The translations under genes and the position numbers were made by a program. 64,000 bases of DNA from Cherax quadricarinatus (lineage: Eukaryota; Arthropoda; Malacostraca; Decapoda; Parastacidae). A model generated the notes under the pieces. The model was not told where the DNA came from, searched no databases, and saw nothing but the letters and a program-made list of their open reading frames with translations. The stretch lies in the NCBI RefSeq assembly GCF_038502225.1, contig NC_091383.1, forward strand, positions 3,485,235 to 3,549,234, written 5' to 3'. Shown piece by piece: positions 32,440-42,259 of the stretch (position 1 is its first letter; each line of letters begins with the position of its first letter).

Positions 32440-33230
32440 ATAACATTATTATTATGCAGAAAATTTGGAGTGTGGAAATTATGAGGTGTGGAGTTAATAA
32501 AAGTATTAGTCAGAGGGCTGAAGAGGGGTTGTTGAGGTGGTTTGGTCATTTAGAGAGAATGATCAAAGTAGAATAACATGGAGAGCATTTAAATCTATAG
32601 GGGAAGGAATGCGGGACAGGGGTCGTCCTCGAAAAGGTTGGAAGGAAGGGGTAAGGGAGGTTTTGTGGGCGAGGGGCTTGGACTTCCAGCAGGCGTGCAT
32701 GAGCATGTTCGATAGAAGTGAATGGAGACGAATGGTATTTGGGACCTGACGATCTGTTGGAGTGTGAGCGGGGTAATATTTAGTGAAGGGATTCAGGGAA
32801 ACCGGTTATTTTTATATAGCCGGACTTGAGTATTGGAAATGGGAGGTACAATGCCTGCACTTTAAAAGAGGGGTTCGGGATATTAGCAGTTTGGAGGGAT
32901 ACGTTGTGTATCTTTATACATATATATGTACATATATATGCGTGAGCGTGTTTGATAGGAGTGAATGGAGACAAATGGTTTTTAATACACTTTAAAAGAT
33001 GAAGGGATTCCGGGATATTAGCAGTTTGGAGGGATACGTTGTGTATCTTTATACATATATATGTACTTCTAAACTGTTGTGTTCTGAGCACCTCTGCAAA
33101 AACAGTGATTACATGTGAGTGAGGTGAAAGAGTTGAATGATGATGAAAGTATTTTCTTTTTGGGGATATTCTTTCTTTTTGGGTCACCCTGCCTTGGTGG
33201 GAGATGGCCGACTTGTTAAAAAAAAAAAAA
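32440..33230 (+). pseudogene. RTE-like LINE, C-terminal coding end and 3' UTR
   Basis: Coding words EEGLLRWFGHLERM-like (32520-32560) and GMRDRGRPRKGWKEGVRE (from 32606) with a frame break between them, then the UTR with TTTTTGGGTCACCCTGCCTTGG and a poly(A) near 33219. The UTR contains a local duplication: GTGTTTGATAGGAGTGAATGG and GCAGTTTGGAGGGATACG each occur twice (32900-33060), partly copying coding sequence into the UTR. Confidence 0.7.
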
Positions 33231-33597
33231 ACAGTAAGGAGAAACTTCAAAAGGCTGCCAGTAGTTGGTGCCACCATCAACAAAACACTGGTGACCACTA
33301 CTAGTACACTTTTCACTTGTCTAGACTTGTCTATTAGTATTAGGTTAAGTCTTCCCAAAATGCCTCGGAATGATAGTGGCTTTCTTTGCTTCAATCATAT
33401 TATGATATGTAAACACACATTGTAACTTTACCAAAGAAATAAATATTTTATTTATTTATTTCAGGAATCTCCCTTGAGGGGGAAGTTCGCATCCTAAAAT
33501 TTCGTTTGAATCCAGAAGCAAAAAATCGATCAAACGATGGTTCATGTCCTGAAAAATTCGCATGGCGGAGCATTCGTAAGCTGAAGTTCCACTGTAC
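33231..33597 (+). repeat. LINE-type 3' end followed by a solo Tigger-like end
   Basis: 33231-33460 ends in (ATTT)n and resembles 29700-29940. 33465-33594 ends in GCTGAAGTTCCACTG plus TA, a Tigger-type right end without a visible partner. Confidence 0.45.
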
Positions 33598-33622
33598 TAA
33601 AAACACACGACACCATCAACAC

Positions 33623-35132
33623 TACCTGGAGTTTACCTGGAGAGAGTTTCGGGGGTCAACGCCCCCGCGGCCCGGTCTGTGACCAGGCCTCCTGGTGGAT
33701 CAGCGCCTGATCAACCAGGCTGTTGCTGCTGGCTGCACGCAAACCAACGTACGAGCCACAGCCCGGCTGATCAGGAACTGACTTTAGGTGCTTGTCCAGT
33801 GCCAGCTTGAAGACTGCCAGGGGTCTGTTGGTAATCCCCCTTATGTGTGCTGGGAGGCAGTTGAACAGTCTCGGGCCCCTGACACTTATTGTATGGTCTC
33901 TTAACGTGCTAGTGACACCCCTGCTTTTCATTGGGGGGATGGTGCATCGTCTGCCAAGTCTTTTGCTTTCGTAGTGAGTGATTTTCGTGTGCAAGTTCGG
34001 TACTAGTCCCTCTAGGATTTTCCAGGTGTATATAATCATGTATCTCTCCCTCCTGCGTTCCAGGGAATACAGGTTTAGAAACCTCAAGCGCTCCCAGTAA
34101 TTGAGGTGTTTTATCTCCGTTATGCGCGCCGTGAAAGTTCTCTGTACATTTTCTAGGTAGGCAATTTCACCTGCCTTGAAAGGTGCTGTTAGAGTGCAGC
34201 AATATTCCAGCCTAGATAGAACAAGTGACCTGAAGAGTGTCATCATGGGCTTGGCCTCCCTAGTTTTGAAGGTTCTCATTATCCATCCTGTCATTTTTCT
34301 AGCAGATGCGATTGATACAATGTTATGGTCCTTGAAGTTGAGATCCTCCGACATAATCACTCCCAGGTCTTTGACGTTGGTGTTTCGCTCTATTTTGTGG
34401 CCAGAATTTGTTTTGTACTCTGATGAAGATTTAATTTCCTCATGTTTACCATATCTGAGTAATTGAAATTTCTCATCGTTGAACTTCATATTGTTTTCTG
34501 CAGCCCACTGAAAGATTTGGTTGATGTCCGCCTGGAGCCTTGCAGTGTCTGCAATGGAAGACACTGTCATGCAGATTCGGGTGTCATCTGCAAAGGAAGA
34601 CACGGTGCTGTGGCTGACATCCTTGTCTATGTCGGATATGAGGATGAGGAACAAGATGGGAGCTAGTACTGTGCCTTGTGGAACAGAGCTTTTCACCGTA
34701 GCTGCCTCGGACTTTACTCTGTTGACGACTACTCTCTGTGTTCTGTTAGTGAGGAAATTATAGATCCATCGACCGACTTTTCCTGTTATTCCTTTAGCGC
34801 GCATTTTGTGCGCTATTACGCCATGGTCACACTTGTCGAAGGCTTTTGCAAAGTCTGTATATATTACATCTGCATTCTTTTTGTCTTCTAGTGCATTTAG
34901 GACCTTGTCGTAATGATCCAGTAGTTGAGACAGACAGGAGCGACCTGTTCTAAACCCATGTTGCCCTGGGTTGTGTAACTGATGGGTTTCTAGATGGGTG
35001 GTGATCTTGCTTCTTAGGACCCTTTCCAAGATTTTTATGATATGGGATGTTAGTGCTATTGGTCTGTAGTTCTTTGCTGTTGCTTTACTGCCCCCTTTGT
35101 GGAGTGGGGCTATGTCTGTTGTTTTTAGTAAC
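33623..35132 (-). mobile_element. CR1-like LINE copy 3, 5'-truncated
   Basis: It starts with the family's 3' tail and ends at AGTAAC/T (35132), within a few bases of the point where copy 2 is cut. The right flank is a 27-bp array. Confidence 0.88.
33656..35131 (-). CDS. CR1-like reverse transcriptase, copy 3 (5' partial)
   Basis: The frame is open from the truncation point through YRPIALTS, QHGFRTGRS, DVIYTDFAKAFDK, SSVPQGTVLAPILF and FADDTRICM to the common stop, without an internal stop. The first usable start codon lies well inside the finger region, so the endonuclease and N-terminus are missing. It is nearly the same as copies 1, 2 and 4. It would be inactive alone because it lacks a promoter and the endonuclease. 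Confidence 0.85.
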   Translation of the reverse strand, partial: LLKTTDIAPLHKGGSKATAKNYRPIALTSHIIKILERVLRSKITTHLETHQLHNPGQHGFRTGRSCLSQLLDHYDKVLNALEDKKNADVIYTDFAKAFDKCDHGVIAHKMRAKGITGKVGRWIYNFLTNRTQRVVVNRVKSEAATVKSSVPQGTVLAPILFLILISDIDKDVSHSTVSSFADDTRICMTVSSIADTARLQADINQIFQWAAENNMKFNDEKFQLLRYGKHEEIKSSSEYKTNSGHKIERNTNVKDLGVIMSEDLNFKDHNIVSIASARKMTGWIMRTFKTREAKPMMTLFRSLVLSRLEYCCTLTAPFKAGEIAYLENVQRTFTARITEIKHLNYWERLRFLNLYSLERRRERYMIIYTWKILEGLVPNLHTKITHYESKRLGRRCTIPPMKSRGVTSTLRDHTISVRGPRLFNCLPAHIRGITNRPLAVFKLALDKHLKSVPDQPGCGSYVGLRAASSNSLVDQALIHQEAWSQTGPRGR

Positions 35133-35135
35133 TAT

Positions 35136-35300
35136 CGTCTCTCCATGTCACACGACACTACCTTCTCTGTGTCACACAATGACACTACCTTCTCAGTATC
35201 ACACAATGACACTACCTTCTCTGTGTCACACAATGACACTACCTTCTCTGTGTCACACAATGACACCACCTTCTCTCTGTGTCACACGACACAACTCCCA
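35136..35300. repeat. 27-bp minisatellite, about six units
   Basis: CCTTCTCTGTGTCACACAAT followed by GACACTA, repeated with small changes. It directly abuts the truncated end of LINE copy 3. 35300-35715 has a few CCAGC-GGTGTAA reiterations and ends in CACTCAAAGGG plus TTAA (35651-35664), perhaps a piggyBac-like right end; otherwise it is unassigned. Confidence 0.88.
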
Positions 35301-35734
35301 GTGTTACATACATCGTGAGAAAACCGGCAGGAAACTAACTCCAGCCGGTGTAAGCCATCAGCCAGCAGGATAAGTCCAGCCAATGTAGCCATCGTAGCCA
35401 GCAGGATACTAAGTCCAGCTGGTGTAATCCATCAGGTGAACTGAACTGAGCATGGCTGTCAGGTAACTCTGAGGCCGTCAGGTGAACTCAGTGAAGCTGT
35501 GAATGAGGCCAACTCAGCAGCCCCCAATATTGGGTGTGATGATGTCATACAGGGTACTGCAGGCCAGTAACAACCAATTAGCAGCAGCCAAGTGGTCAGC
35601 CGACCACCTCTCCTCTCATTCCGTTCTGGATACGCAACAGGTCCTGACACTCAAAGGGTTAAAAATGAATCATTTTGCCTTGACTTGTTTCTGATGCATG
35701 ACCACCATATTAAGGGACACACAGCACATTGGTA

Positions 35735-37913
35735 AAGACAATCACGTCACACAGCACCTTGGTAATGACTACCATGTTAAGGATCACACAGCACCTTGGT
35801 AATGACTACCATGTTAAGGATCACACAGCACCTTGGTAATGACTACCATGTTAAGGATCACACAGCACCTTGGTAATGACTACCATGTTAAGGATCACAC
35901 AGCACCTTGGTAATGACTACCATGTTAAGGATCACACAGCACCTTGGTAATGACTACCATGTTAAGGATCACACAGCACCTTGGTAATGACTACCATGTT
36001 AAGGATCACACAGCACCTTGGTAATGACTACCATGTTAAGGATCACACAGCACCTTGGTAATGACTACCATGTTAAGGATCACACAGCACCTTGGTAATG
36101 ACTACCATGTTAAGGATCACACAGCACCTTGGTAATGACTACCATGTTAAGGATCACACAGCACCTTGGTAATGACTACCATGTTAAGGATCACACAGCA
36201 CCTTGGTAATGACTACCATGTTAAGGATCACACAGCACCTTGGTAATGACTACCATGTTAAGGATCACACAGCACCTTGGTAATGACTACCATGTTAAGG
36301 ATCACACAGCACCTTGGTAATGACTACCATGTTAAGGATCACACAGCACCTTGGTAATGACTACCATGTTAAGGATCACACAGCACCTTGGTAATGACTA
36401 CCATGTTAAGGATCACACAGCACCTTGGTAATGACTACCATGTTAAGGATCACACAGCACCTTGGTAATGACTACCATGTTAAGGATCACACAGCACCTT
36501 GGTAATGACTACCATGTTAAGGATCACACAGCACCTTGGTAATGACTACCATGTTAAGGATCACACAGCACCTTGGTAATGACTACCATGTTAAGGATCA
36601 CACAGCACCTTGGTAATGACTACCATGTTAAGGATCACACAGCACCTTGGTAATGACTACCATGTTAAGGATCACACAGCACCTTGGTAATGACTACCAT
36701 GTTAAGGATCACACAGCACCTTGGTAATGACTACCATGTTAAGGATCACACAGCACCTTGGTAATGACTACCATGTTAAGGATCACACAGCACCTTGGTA
36801 ATGACTACCATGTTAAGGATCACACAGCACCTTGGTAATGACTACCATGTTAAGGATCACACAGCACCTTGGTAATGACTACCATGTTAAGGATCACACA
36901 GCACCTTGGTAATGACTACCATGTTAAGGATCACACAGCACCTTGGTAATGACTACCATGTTAAGGATCACACAGCACCTTGGTAATGACTACCATGCTA
37001 AGGATCACACAGCACCTTGGTAATGACTACCATGTTAAGGATCACACAGCACCTTGGTAATGACTACCCTGTTAAGGATCACACAGCACCTTGGTAATGA
37101 CTACCATGTTAAGGATCACACAGCACCTTGGTAATGACTACCATGTTAAGGATCACACAGCACCTTGGTAATGACTACCATGTTAAGGATCACACAGCAC
37201 CTTGGTAATGACTACCATGTTAAGGATCACACAGCACCTTGGTAATGACTACCATGTTAAGGATCACACAGCACCTTGGTAATGACTACCATGTTAAGGA
37301 TCACACAGCACCTTGGTAATGACTACCATGTTAAGGATCACACAGCACCTTGGTAATGACTACCATGTTAAGGATCACACAGCACCTTGGTAATGACTAC
37401 CATGTTAAGGATCACACAGCACCTTGGTAATGACTACCATGTTAAGGATCACACAGCACCTTGGTAATGACTACCATGTTAAGGATCACACAGCACCTTG
37501 GTAATGACTACCATGTTAAGGATCACACAGCACCTTGGTAATGACTACCATGTTAAGGATCACACAGCACCTTGGTAATGACTACCATGTTAAGGATCAC
37601 ACAGCACCTTGGTAATGACTACCATGTTAAGGATCACACAGCACCTTGGTAATGACTACCCTGTTAAGGATCACACAGCACCTTGGTAATGACTACCATG
37701 TTAAGGATCACACAGCACCTTGGTAATGACTACCATGTTAAGGATCACACAGCACCTTGGTAATGACTACCATGTTAAGGATCACACAGCACCTTGGTAA
37801 TGACTACCATGTTAAGGATCACACAGCACCTTGGTAATGACTACCATGTTAAGGATCACACAGCACCTTGGTAATGACTACCATGTTAAGGATCACACAG
37901 CATCTTGGTAATG
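35735..37913. repeat. 37-bp minisatellite, about 58 units, almost identical
   Basis: The unit GGATCACACAGCACCTTGGT, AATGACTACCATGTTAA repeats for nearly 2.2 kb. Only three internal changes were noticed: C at 36998, and the same A-to-C change at 37069 and 37661, exactly 16 units apart. The left edge (35700-35745) consists of degraded units. No unit is stop-free in a long frame. 37914-38200 is unassigned apart from a doubtful short exon. Confidence 0.97.
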
Positions 37914-38002
37914 GGAGACAATCAGATTAGATTTAATTTCTTGGATCAAGAGTGTTTCACTGGTATCAAGACATTTCTCCTCTTGAAATGATCTGCACTT
38001 AC

Positions 38003-38043
38003 TAAGTAGGCAATTAGGAACCAATTCAAATTTTTGTAGCAGA
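38003..38043 (-). CDS. Doubtful 41-bp exon downstream of the host gene fragment
   Basis: It is bounded on the minus strand by TTGCATTGCCTATAG and GTAAGTGCAG and can follow the exon at 38204-38296 in phase, coding CYKNLNWFLIAYL. The donor is good and the acceptor fair. A second frame is also open, the exon is very short and the peptide is hydrophobic, so this may be chance. Confidence 0.2.
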
Positions 38044-38203
38044 CTATAGGCAATGCAAACATAACCAACTATAAAGCAGTATCACTGTTTTCTGCATAAA
38101 CCTCCTTTGTATTTAACAGTGCCATACTATCAAAGTGATACAGACTTACTTCAAAATTCACATACAATAATATTTTTGCCATTTCTAAATAAAATCTACT
38201 TAC

Positions 38204-38296
38204 ATTCCATAGCTTCTTTGGGTTGTAGGCTTTCAGAGGGTGTGTATTCTGATTCTTCAACTATCCTCACCTTTTTTTTCTTCCTCTTCTTACTTT
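38204..38296 (-). CDS. Host gene exon (third of three), lysine-rich segment
   Basis: A 93-bp exon between the acceptor TTTATTATTTCAG and the strong donor GTAAGTAG. It takes two bases to finish a codon from the preceding exon and leaves one. The encoded segment begins SKKRKKKKVRIVEESEYTPS and ends LQPKEAME; the lysine cluster could be a nuclear localisation signal and the rest is acidic and Ser-rich. I do not recognise the protein. The other two frames do not fit the neighbours. Downstream exons are not convincingly seen; the 37-bp array follows within 300 bp. Confidence 0.6.
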
Positions 38297-38370
38297 CTGA
38301 AATAATAAATAATTGTATAAAATTATCATTGCAGATGGCTATCACTTTGAACAACTTAAAGAACATATAC

Positions 38371-38486
38371 AGGTGCTCCTTAACTTACGTTGGCTTGACT
38401 ATGATATTTTTGCTTTATGATGGTGCAAAAGCAATTACTTTGGAGATGAACCATAAGATAATTACCCAACATGAAGGCAGCAAGTT
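38371..38486. mobile_element. Solo left end of a TIR element
   Basis: TACAGGTGCTCCTTAACTTACG has the look of a TA-flanked terminal repeat. An AGTTCATAAC block follows, and the element is then interrupted by an RTE tail. No right end was found. Confidence 0.35.
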
Positions 38487-38790
38487 CATAACTTTTTTTT
38501 TTTTTTTTCAACAAGTCGGCCGTCTCCCACCGAGGCAGGGTGACCCAAAAAAAAGAAAGAAAATCCCCAAAAAGAAAATACTTTCATCATCATTCAACAC
38601 TTTCACCACACTCACACATTATCACTGCTTTTGCAGAGGTGCTCAGAATACAACAGTTTAGAAGCATATACGTATAGAGATACACAACATATCCCTCCAA
38701 ACTGCCAATATCCCAAACCCCTCCTTTAAAGTGCAGGCATTGTACTTCCCATTTCCAGGACTCAAGTCCGACTATATGAAAATAACTTAT
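38487..38790 (-). mobile_element. RTE-like LINE 3' UTR copy
   Basis: Minus orientation with poly(T) at 38491-38508 as the reversed poly(A), then CCACCGAGGCAGGGTGACCC, CTTTTGCAGAGGTGCTCAG and GGACTCAAGTCCGACTATAT. It is the same order, reversed, as 32800-33230. It lies in the intron between exons 2 and 3 of the host gene fragment. Confidence 0.75.
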
Positions 38791-38851
38791 AACTTATATT
38801 CATTTATTTACTTTTCAATACTAGTATTTAGCTAGTTACAATAATTATTTA

Positions 38852-39157
38852 CAGCCTCTCCTCACTTAGCGACGTACTCGTTTACCTACACCTTGGACTT
38901 ACGACAGTATTTATACCTAAATGATGTATATTAGAGCTGATTTCCTGTATTCTGTTTATTTCAATATACAGTACACTGTATAAACATTTAAAAATATACC
39001 AGAAATGTAATAAATGGTGCAAAGGTGACATTAAAACAATATTAAAGATGGCTGACACAAACCCACTACCATTATAGTATGTTCCTCATTTAGTGACGAA
39101 CTCGTTTAACGACGTGGTCTTAAGAACGAAACTCTGTTGTTAAGTGAGGAGAGGCTG
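38852..39157. mobile_element. 306-bp TA-flanked MITE with perfect 17-bp ends
   Basis: CAGCCTCTCCTCACTTA at the left is the exact reverse complement of TAAGTGAGGAGAGGCTG at the right, with TA on both sides. Subterminal GCGACGTACTCGTTTA and GACGAACTCGTTTAACGACG add inverted words. It is non-coding. The mariner/Tigger superfamily is inferred from the TA duplication. It is intronic in the host gene fragment. Confidence 0.8.
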
Positions 39158-39237
39158 TACTTATTTATTTAGCATATCATATTCACCAACCCATATTCGA
39201 CTTACGATATTTTCAACTCACAATGTATTCTTATTTT

Positions 39238-39480
39238 GTTTATTAACACATTGGCCATCTCACACCAAGGCAGGGTGGCCCGAAAAAAAAAAAATTGTCA
39301 TCATCATTCACTCCATCACTGTCTTGCCAGAGGCATACTTACACTAGTTATAAAACTGCAACATTAACACCCCTCCTTCAGAGTGCAGACACTGTACTTC
39401 CCATCTCCAAGACTCAAGTCCGGCCTGCTGGTTTTCCTGAACCCCTTCATAAATATTACCTTGCTCACACTCCAACACCA
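39238..39480 (-). mobile_element. RTE-like LINE 3' UTR copy
   Basis: Minus orientation: ACACATTGGCCATCTCACAC, CACCAAGGCAGGGTGGCCC, CATCACTGTCTTGCCAG, and TGAACCCCTTCATAAATATT followed by the end of coding sequence near ACACTCCAACACCATGA. It is the reverse of 7440-7790 and intronic in the host gene fragment. Confidence 0.7.
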
Positions 39481-39550
39481 TGAACAGTTTTAGGTTGAGG
39501 GTAAAATCTCTGCCAAATATCTGCTAGTATCTATTTGTCTGCTAGAATAC

Positions 39551-39700
39551 CTTCTTTTAATAAAATGCCTTCAAAATAATCATGAGCAGACAGCTTAGCT
39601 CTTCTGCACATTCCTTCCGATTCCACTTTGGAGTAATATTGCCTATTCATTATTGCACAATCATTCAACAGTAAAAAAAATGGTTCCCAAAATGACTTAA
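39551..39700 (-). CDS. Host gene exon (second of three)
   Basis: A 150-bp exon with 49 complete codons, two leading bases and one trailing base, so it joins the exons on both sides in phase. It codes for KSFWEPFFLLLNDCAIMNRQ, then YYSKVESEGMCRRAKLSAHD and YFEGILLKE. The acceptor is AAGCAG at 39701-39706; the donor GTATTC is weaker. One other frame is also open for much of its length but would break phase. The pyrimidine-rich stretch expected before the acceptor is interrupted by a hAT-like element whose duplication ends at 39718. Unrecognised protein; whether this allele still splices correctly is unknown. Confidence 0.55.
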
Positions 39701-39718
39701 CTGCTTAACTGTAATACC

Positions 39719-40291
39719 CAGTGGCATCATAAGGGGGAAAGGGGGGGGGCTGCCCTGGGTAACACCATCAAGGGGTGACACCATAGAACCTCTAAAGAAG
39801 GTGACACTAATGCCCAAAACAGTGCTGCAGAACATATGAGAAAAATCCTGTTTTTATATAGCCTATTATATAATTAGAATACAAGTAGGCCTATACGTGT
39901 ATAGGGAAAATCAACGACGTTATACGAAAAACTATAATAAATCGATAATTTTGTCAAATCAGGACTAGTGTTTCTCTGTTATTTCAATGTTTTTCTTTAT
40001 TTTTCAAGTTTTTTTTTTTTTGCATCATTGAAGATGAATAAATGTAAGATCTGTTGCCTGTACGCAAAGTGGTATTCGAGTCTATGTTTCCTTAATATTA
40101 CTATGATTATTTATTTTATCATTAATAAAGTTTAGAAATATTCCTCAGTTCGGTTTATGGCCCTCAAATGTTCTCATTGCTAAATATTAGTCATTGGGCA
40201 TGCAGTAGTGACATAACTGGAGTATACTCCCCCCCCCATCCCCCCACCCTTGGATTTCACAGGGGTTACAGCAACCCTAGCAATGCCACTG
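39719..40291. mobile_element. hAT-like non-autonomous element with perfect 8-bp target duplication
   Basis: The left end CAGTGGCATCAT and the right end AATGCCACTG are inverted for nine bases, and GTAATACC is duplicated exactly at 39711-39718 and 40292-40299. An 8-bp duplication is diagnostic of hAT (family knowledge). The 573-bp body has no ORF and has G and C homopolymers near both ends. It sits in an intron of the host gene fragment, against the acceptor of exon 2. Confidence 0.85.
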
Positions 40292-40436
40292 GTAATACCT
40301 AAATATTGTTGTAGGTCAACCTGAGGAAGAACTCTGAAAACAATATCAGAAAACAGGAGAGAAATGGAATAAAATACTGACCATATGGCAAGAGAGACAA
40401 GTGTAGTATTAATGCAATCCTTTATTGACAACACTC

Positions 40437-40600
40437 TCAATATTATTATTATTATTATAATCAAGGGGGAAGCGCTAAACCCGGAGGATTATACAGCGCC
40501 TGGGGGGGGGGGGATGTGGAAGGCATTCAGGCTTAATTCGGGGAACTGGAGCACAGATCCAATTCCCTAAATCAAGAGCCCCTCACCAACATGACAACAC
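40437..40600 (+). repeat. Short interspersed repeat with AAGCGCTAAACCC
   Basis: ATTATTATAATCAAGGGGGA, AGCGCTAAACCCGGAGG, a G run, then GAGCACAGATCCAATTCCCT. Parts recur at 22395-22437 and 29284-29330. SINE-like in size; no internal promoter boxes are clear. Confidence 0.55.
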
Positions 40601-40708
40601 TCTCAATAAAGGATTACATTATACTGAATTTGTGTCTGTTTTCCATTAGGAAACAGTGTTGAAAATGTGTTAAACACTGAATGGTATTCCTCTGATGGAT
40701 AAACTTAC

Positions 40709-40806
40709 CATTCAAAATGTCTAACATGGGAGTTACCAAGCCGTCACTGTCCATTTTAGAAAGAAACGTGCTCGTTGCACTGGCTTCAACCCAGTCAATT
40801 TCAGTT
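40709..40806 (-). CDS. Host gene exon (first of three)
   Basis: A 98-bp exon bounded by the acceptor TTATTACCTTTACAG and the good donor GTAAGTTT. It has one leading base, 32 codons and one trailing base. It codes for TEIDWVEASATSTFLSKMDS then DGLVTPMLDILN; the two other frames contain stops. The trailing base joins the two leading bases of 39551-39700 correctly. I do not recognise the protein: no signal peptide, zinc ligand or known catalytic motif is visible. Upstream exons were not found with confidence. Confidence 0.6.
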
Positions 40807-40909
40807 CTGTAAAGGTAATAAACATTATTATCTGAAGTACTTCAATGTGTTATCCTAGGTTAATCTGAAGAAGAGTTTGGAGTTTCACTACTCTCAGAGC
40901 CTAGTCATG

Positions 40910-41130
40910 GCCCAGGCAAAACACCACTGTTAAAAGTGGGAGGGGTGTGAAGGAGGGGTTAATGTTGCAGTTTAAAAACTGTAGTGTAAAGCACCCTTCT
41001 GGCAAGACAGTGATGGAGTGAATGGTGAAAGTTTTTCTTTTTCGGGTCACCCTGCCTTGGTGGGCCACCCTGCCTTGGTGGGCCACCCTGCCTTGGTGGG
41101 AATCGGCCAGTGTGTTAATAAAAAGTGTTA
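40910..41130 (+). mobile_element. RTE-like LINE 3' UTR copy
   Basis: Contains GGGGTTAATGTTGCAG, TGGCAAGACAGTGATGGAGTG, three 18-bp CACCCTGCCTTGGTGGGC units and AATCGGCCAGTGTG before an A-rich end. It is closest to 7540-7790. Confidence 0.75.
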
Positions 41131-41304
41131 ATAAAAAATGACTCTCACCAAGGTAGTGTGACCTGACAAACAAAATACTTTCAGTGTCACCTCTTTACTG
41201 GTGTTACCAGAAGGTCTGAGATATCATAGTTCAAACAACTGTAACATCACCACCACTCTTCACACACTGCACTTCCCACATAAATAAAACATCTGAAGTA
41301 AAAA

Positions 41305-41405
41305 GACACGAGTGCAACTAAAGTGACATTTTTATTGTGGCAACGTTTTGCTCTCCAGGAGCTTTGTTAAGTCATTACAAACAGTACATGGACACAGAGG
41401 GTCTA
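41305..41405 (+). repeat. Hairpin-bearing short repeat
   Basis: GTGCAACTAAAGTGACA, TTTTTATTGTGGCAACG, then GCTC-TCCAG-GAGC and CTTTGTTAAGTC. It is the reverse complement, with changes, of 1650-1775. Confidence 0.55.
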
Positions 41406-41428
41406 TATAGGCTCAGAGTGAGGTGCAA

Positions 41429-41582
41429 TGGTAGTGGTAGTAGTAGTAATAATAATAATGGTAGTGGTAGTAGTAGTAATAATAATAATGGTAGTGGTAG
41501 TAGTAGTAATAATAATAATGGTAGTGGTAGTAGTAGTAATAATAATACTGGTAGTGGTAGTAGTAGTAGTAGTAATAGTAAT
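41429..41582. repeat. 30-bp compound minisatellite, five units
   Basis: GTAGTGGTAGTAGTAGTAAT plus AATAATAATG, a tandem array built from GTA and AAT triplets. It is stop-free in several frames only because the unit is made of triplets. It runs into a SINE-like tail at 41582. Confidence 0.92.
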
Positions 41583-41725
41583 ATCTTTATTTATATACAA
41601 GTACATGTACAAGGTATACAGACCATAGCTGACAACAATGACATATTACAGGTCCTCCATCACAAATCCGGCATCACTGGGACCTGTAGTGTGCTGGATT
41701 ACTGAGTCAGCCGGATTACACAGTG
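41582..41725. repeat. SINE tail fragment and a solo TIR end
   Basis: 41582-41645 matches the reversed tail of the tRNA-Val-derived SINE (TACATGTACAAGGTATACAG). CAGGTCCTCCATCACAAATC at 41650 looks like a terminal repeat of a DNA element without visible partner. Confidence 0.4.
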
Positions 41726-41739
41726 GTTAGGTTAGAATA

Positions 41740-42060
41740 CACTTAATAAAATTAACCAACTTGACTTACACAAAGTTCATTGAACATCAGCAAAAATCGA
41801 ATATTTCCGCTACTTTGAGCTCAATTTCAAGGTACTTTTCTTCATGAAAGCAATCAAAATTATGTTTATTTCTGTAATATATCTTCCATTCTATCAAATG
41901 AGACCAAAAAAACGAGTATACAACCATAAAAAGCATTCGAAAATATACTGCAAAGAGGCGGCTAATGGCTGAGAAGTGAACTCTCTTATTTATCGTCCAT
42001 CTTTTTTATTTTTGGTGTACGTTAAGAAGCATCTTTCCATCATACATTGCCCAAGTTTCA
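41740..42060 (-). mobile_element. Block of the piggyBac-like family
   Basis: Reversed, it shares GAGACCA with TTCTATCA, TTACAGAAATA, GCTTTCATGA and CTTGAAATTGAGCTCAA with 9300-9430, 11510-11630 and 25150-25260. The ends are missing. Confidence 0.55.
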
Positions 42061-42074
42061 ATGAGATTGCCCAA

Positions 42075-42256
42075 CAAACAACTGAGAAAAAAAAATATTT
42101 ACCAAAAATCATACATGGCAAGCCCAAGCCAGGTACTGGAAATAAGTCACTTTGACTTTTCTGGGTTATCCCAGGTTCTCTATACATACACTGCTATGTA
42201 TAATAATCTATGTAACTGTATTTGTGTATACCTGAATAAACTTATTTACTTCTAGT
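42075..42256 (+). mobile_element. 3' end of the LINE family seen at 45779-47310
   Basis: TTTTCTGGGTTATCCCAGGT, CATACACTGCTATGTATAATA and GTATTTGTGTATACCTGAATAAACTTATTTACTT match the reversed 3' UTR at 45779-45900 (at most 20 bases of each compared here). Confidence 0.6.
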
Positions 42257-42259
42257 CTG

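Noticed and set aside
35651..35664. piggyBac-like right end (CACTCAAAGGG plus TTAA)
   Set aside because: Only 11 bases match and there is no left partner or shared interior; mentioned in a feature but not called.
41149..41215. A possible further exon of the host gene (frame PSGNTSKEVTLKVFCLSGHT) on the minus strand
   Set aside because: The donor GTGAGA and an acceptor-like CTCAG exist, but the exon would end in phase 0 while the exon at 40806 needs two leading bases. Alternative donors did not repair the phase.
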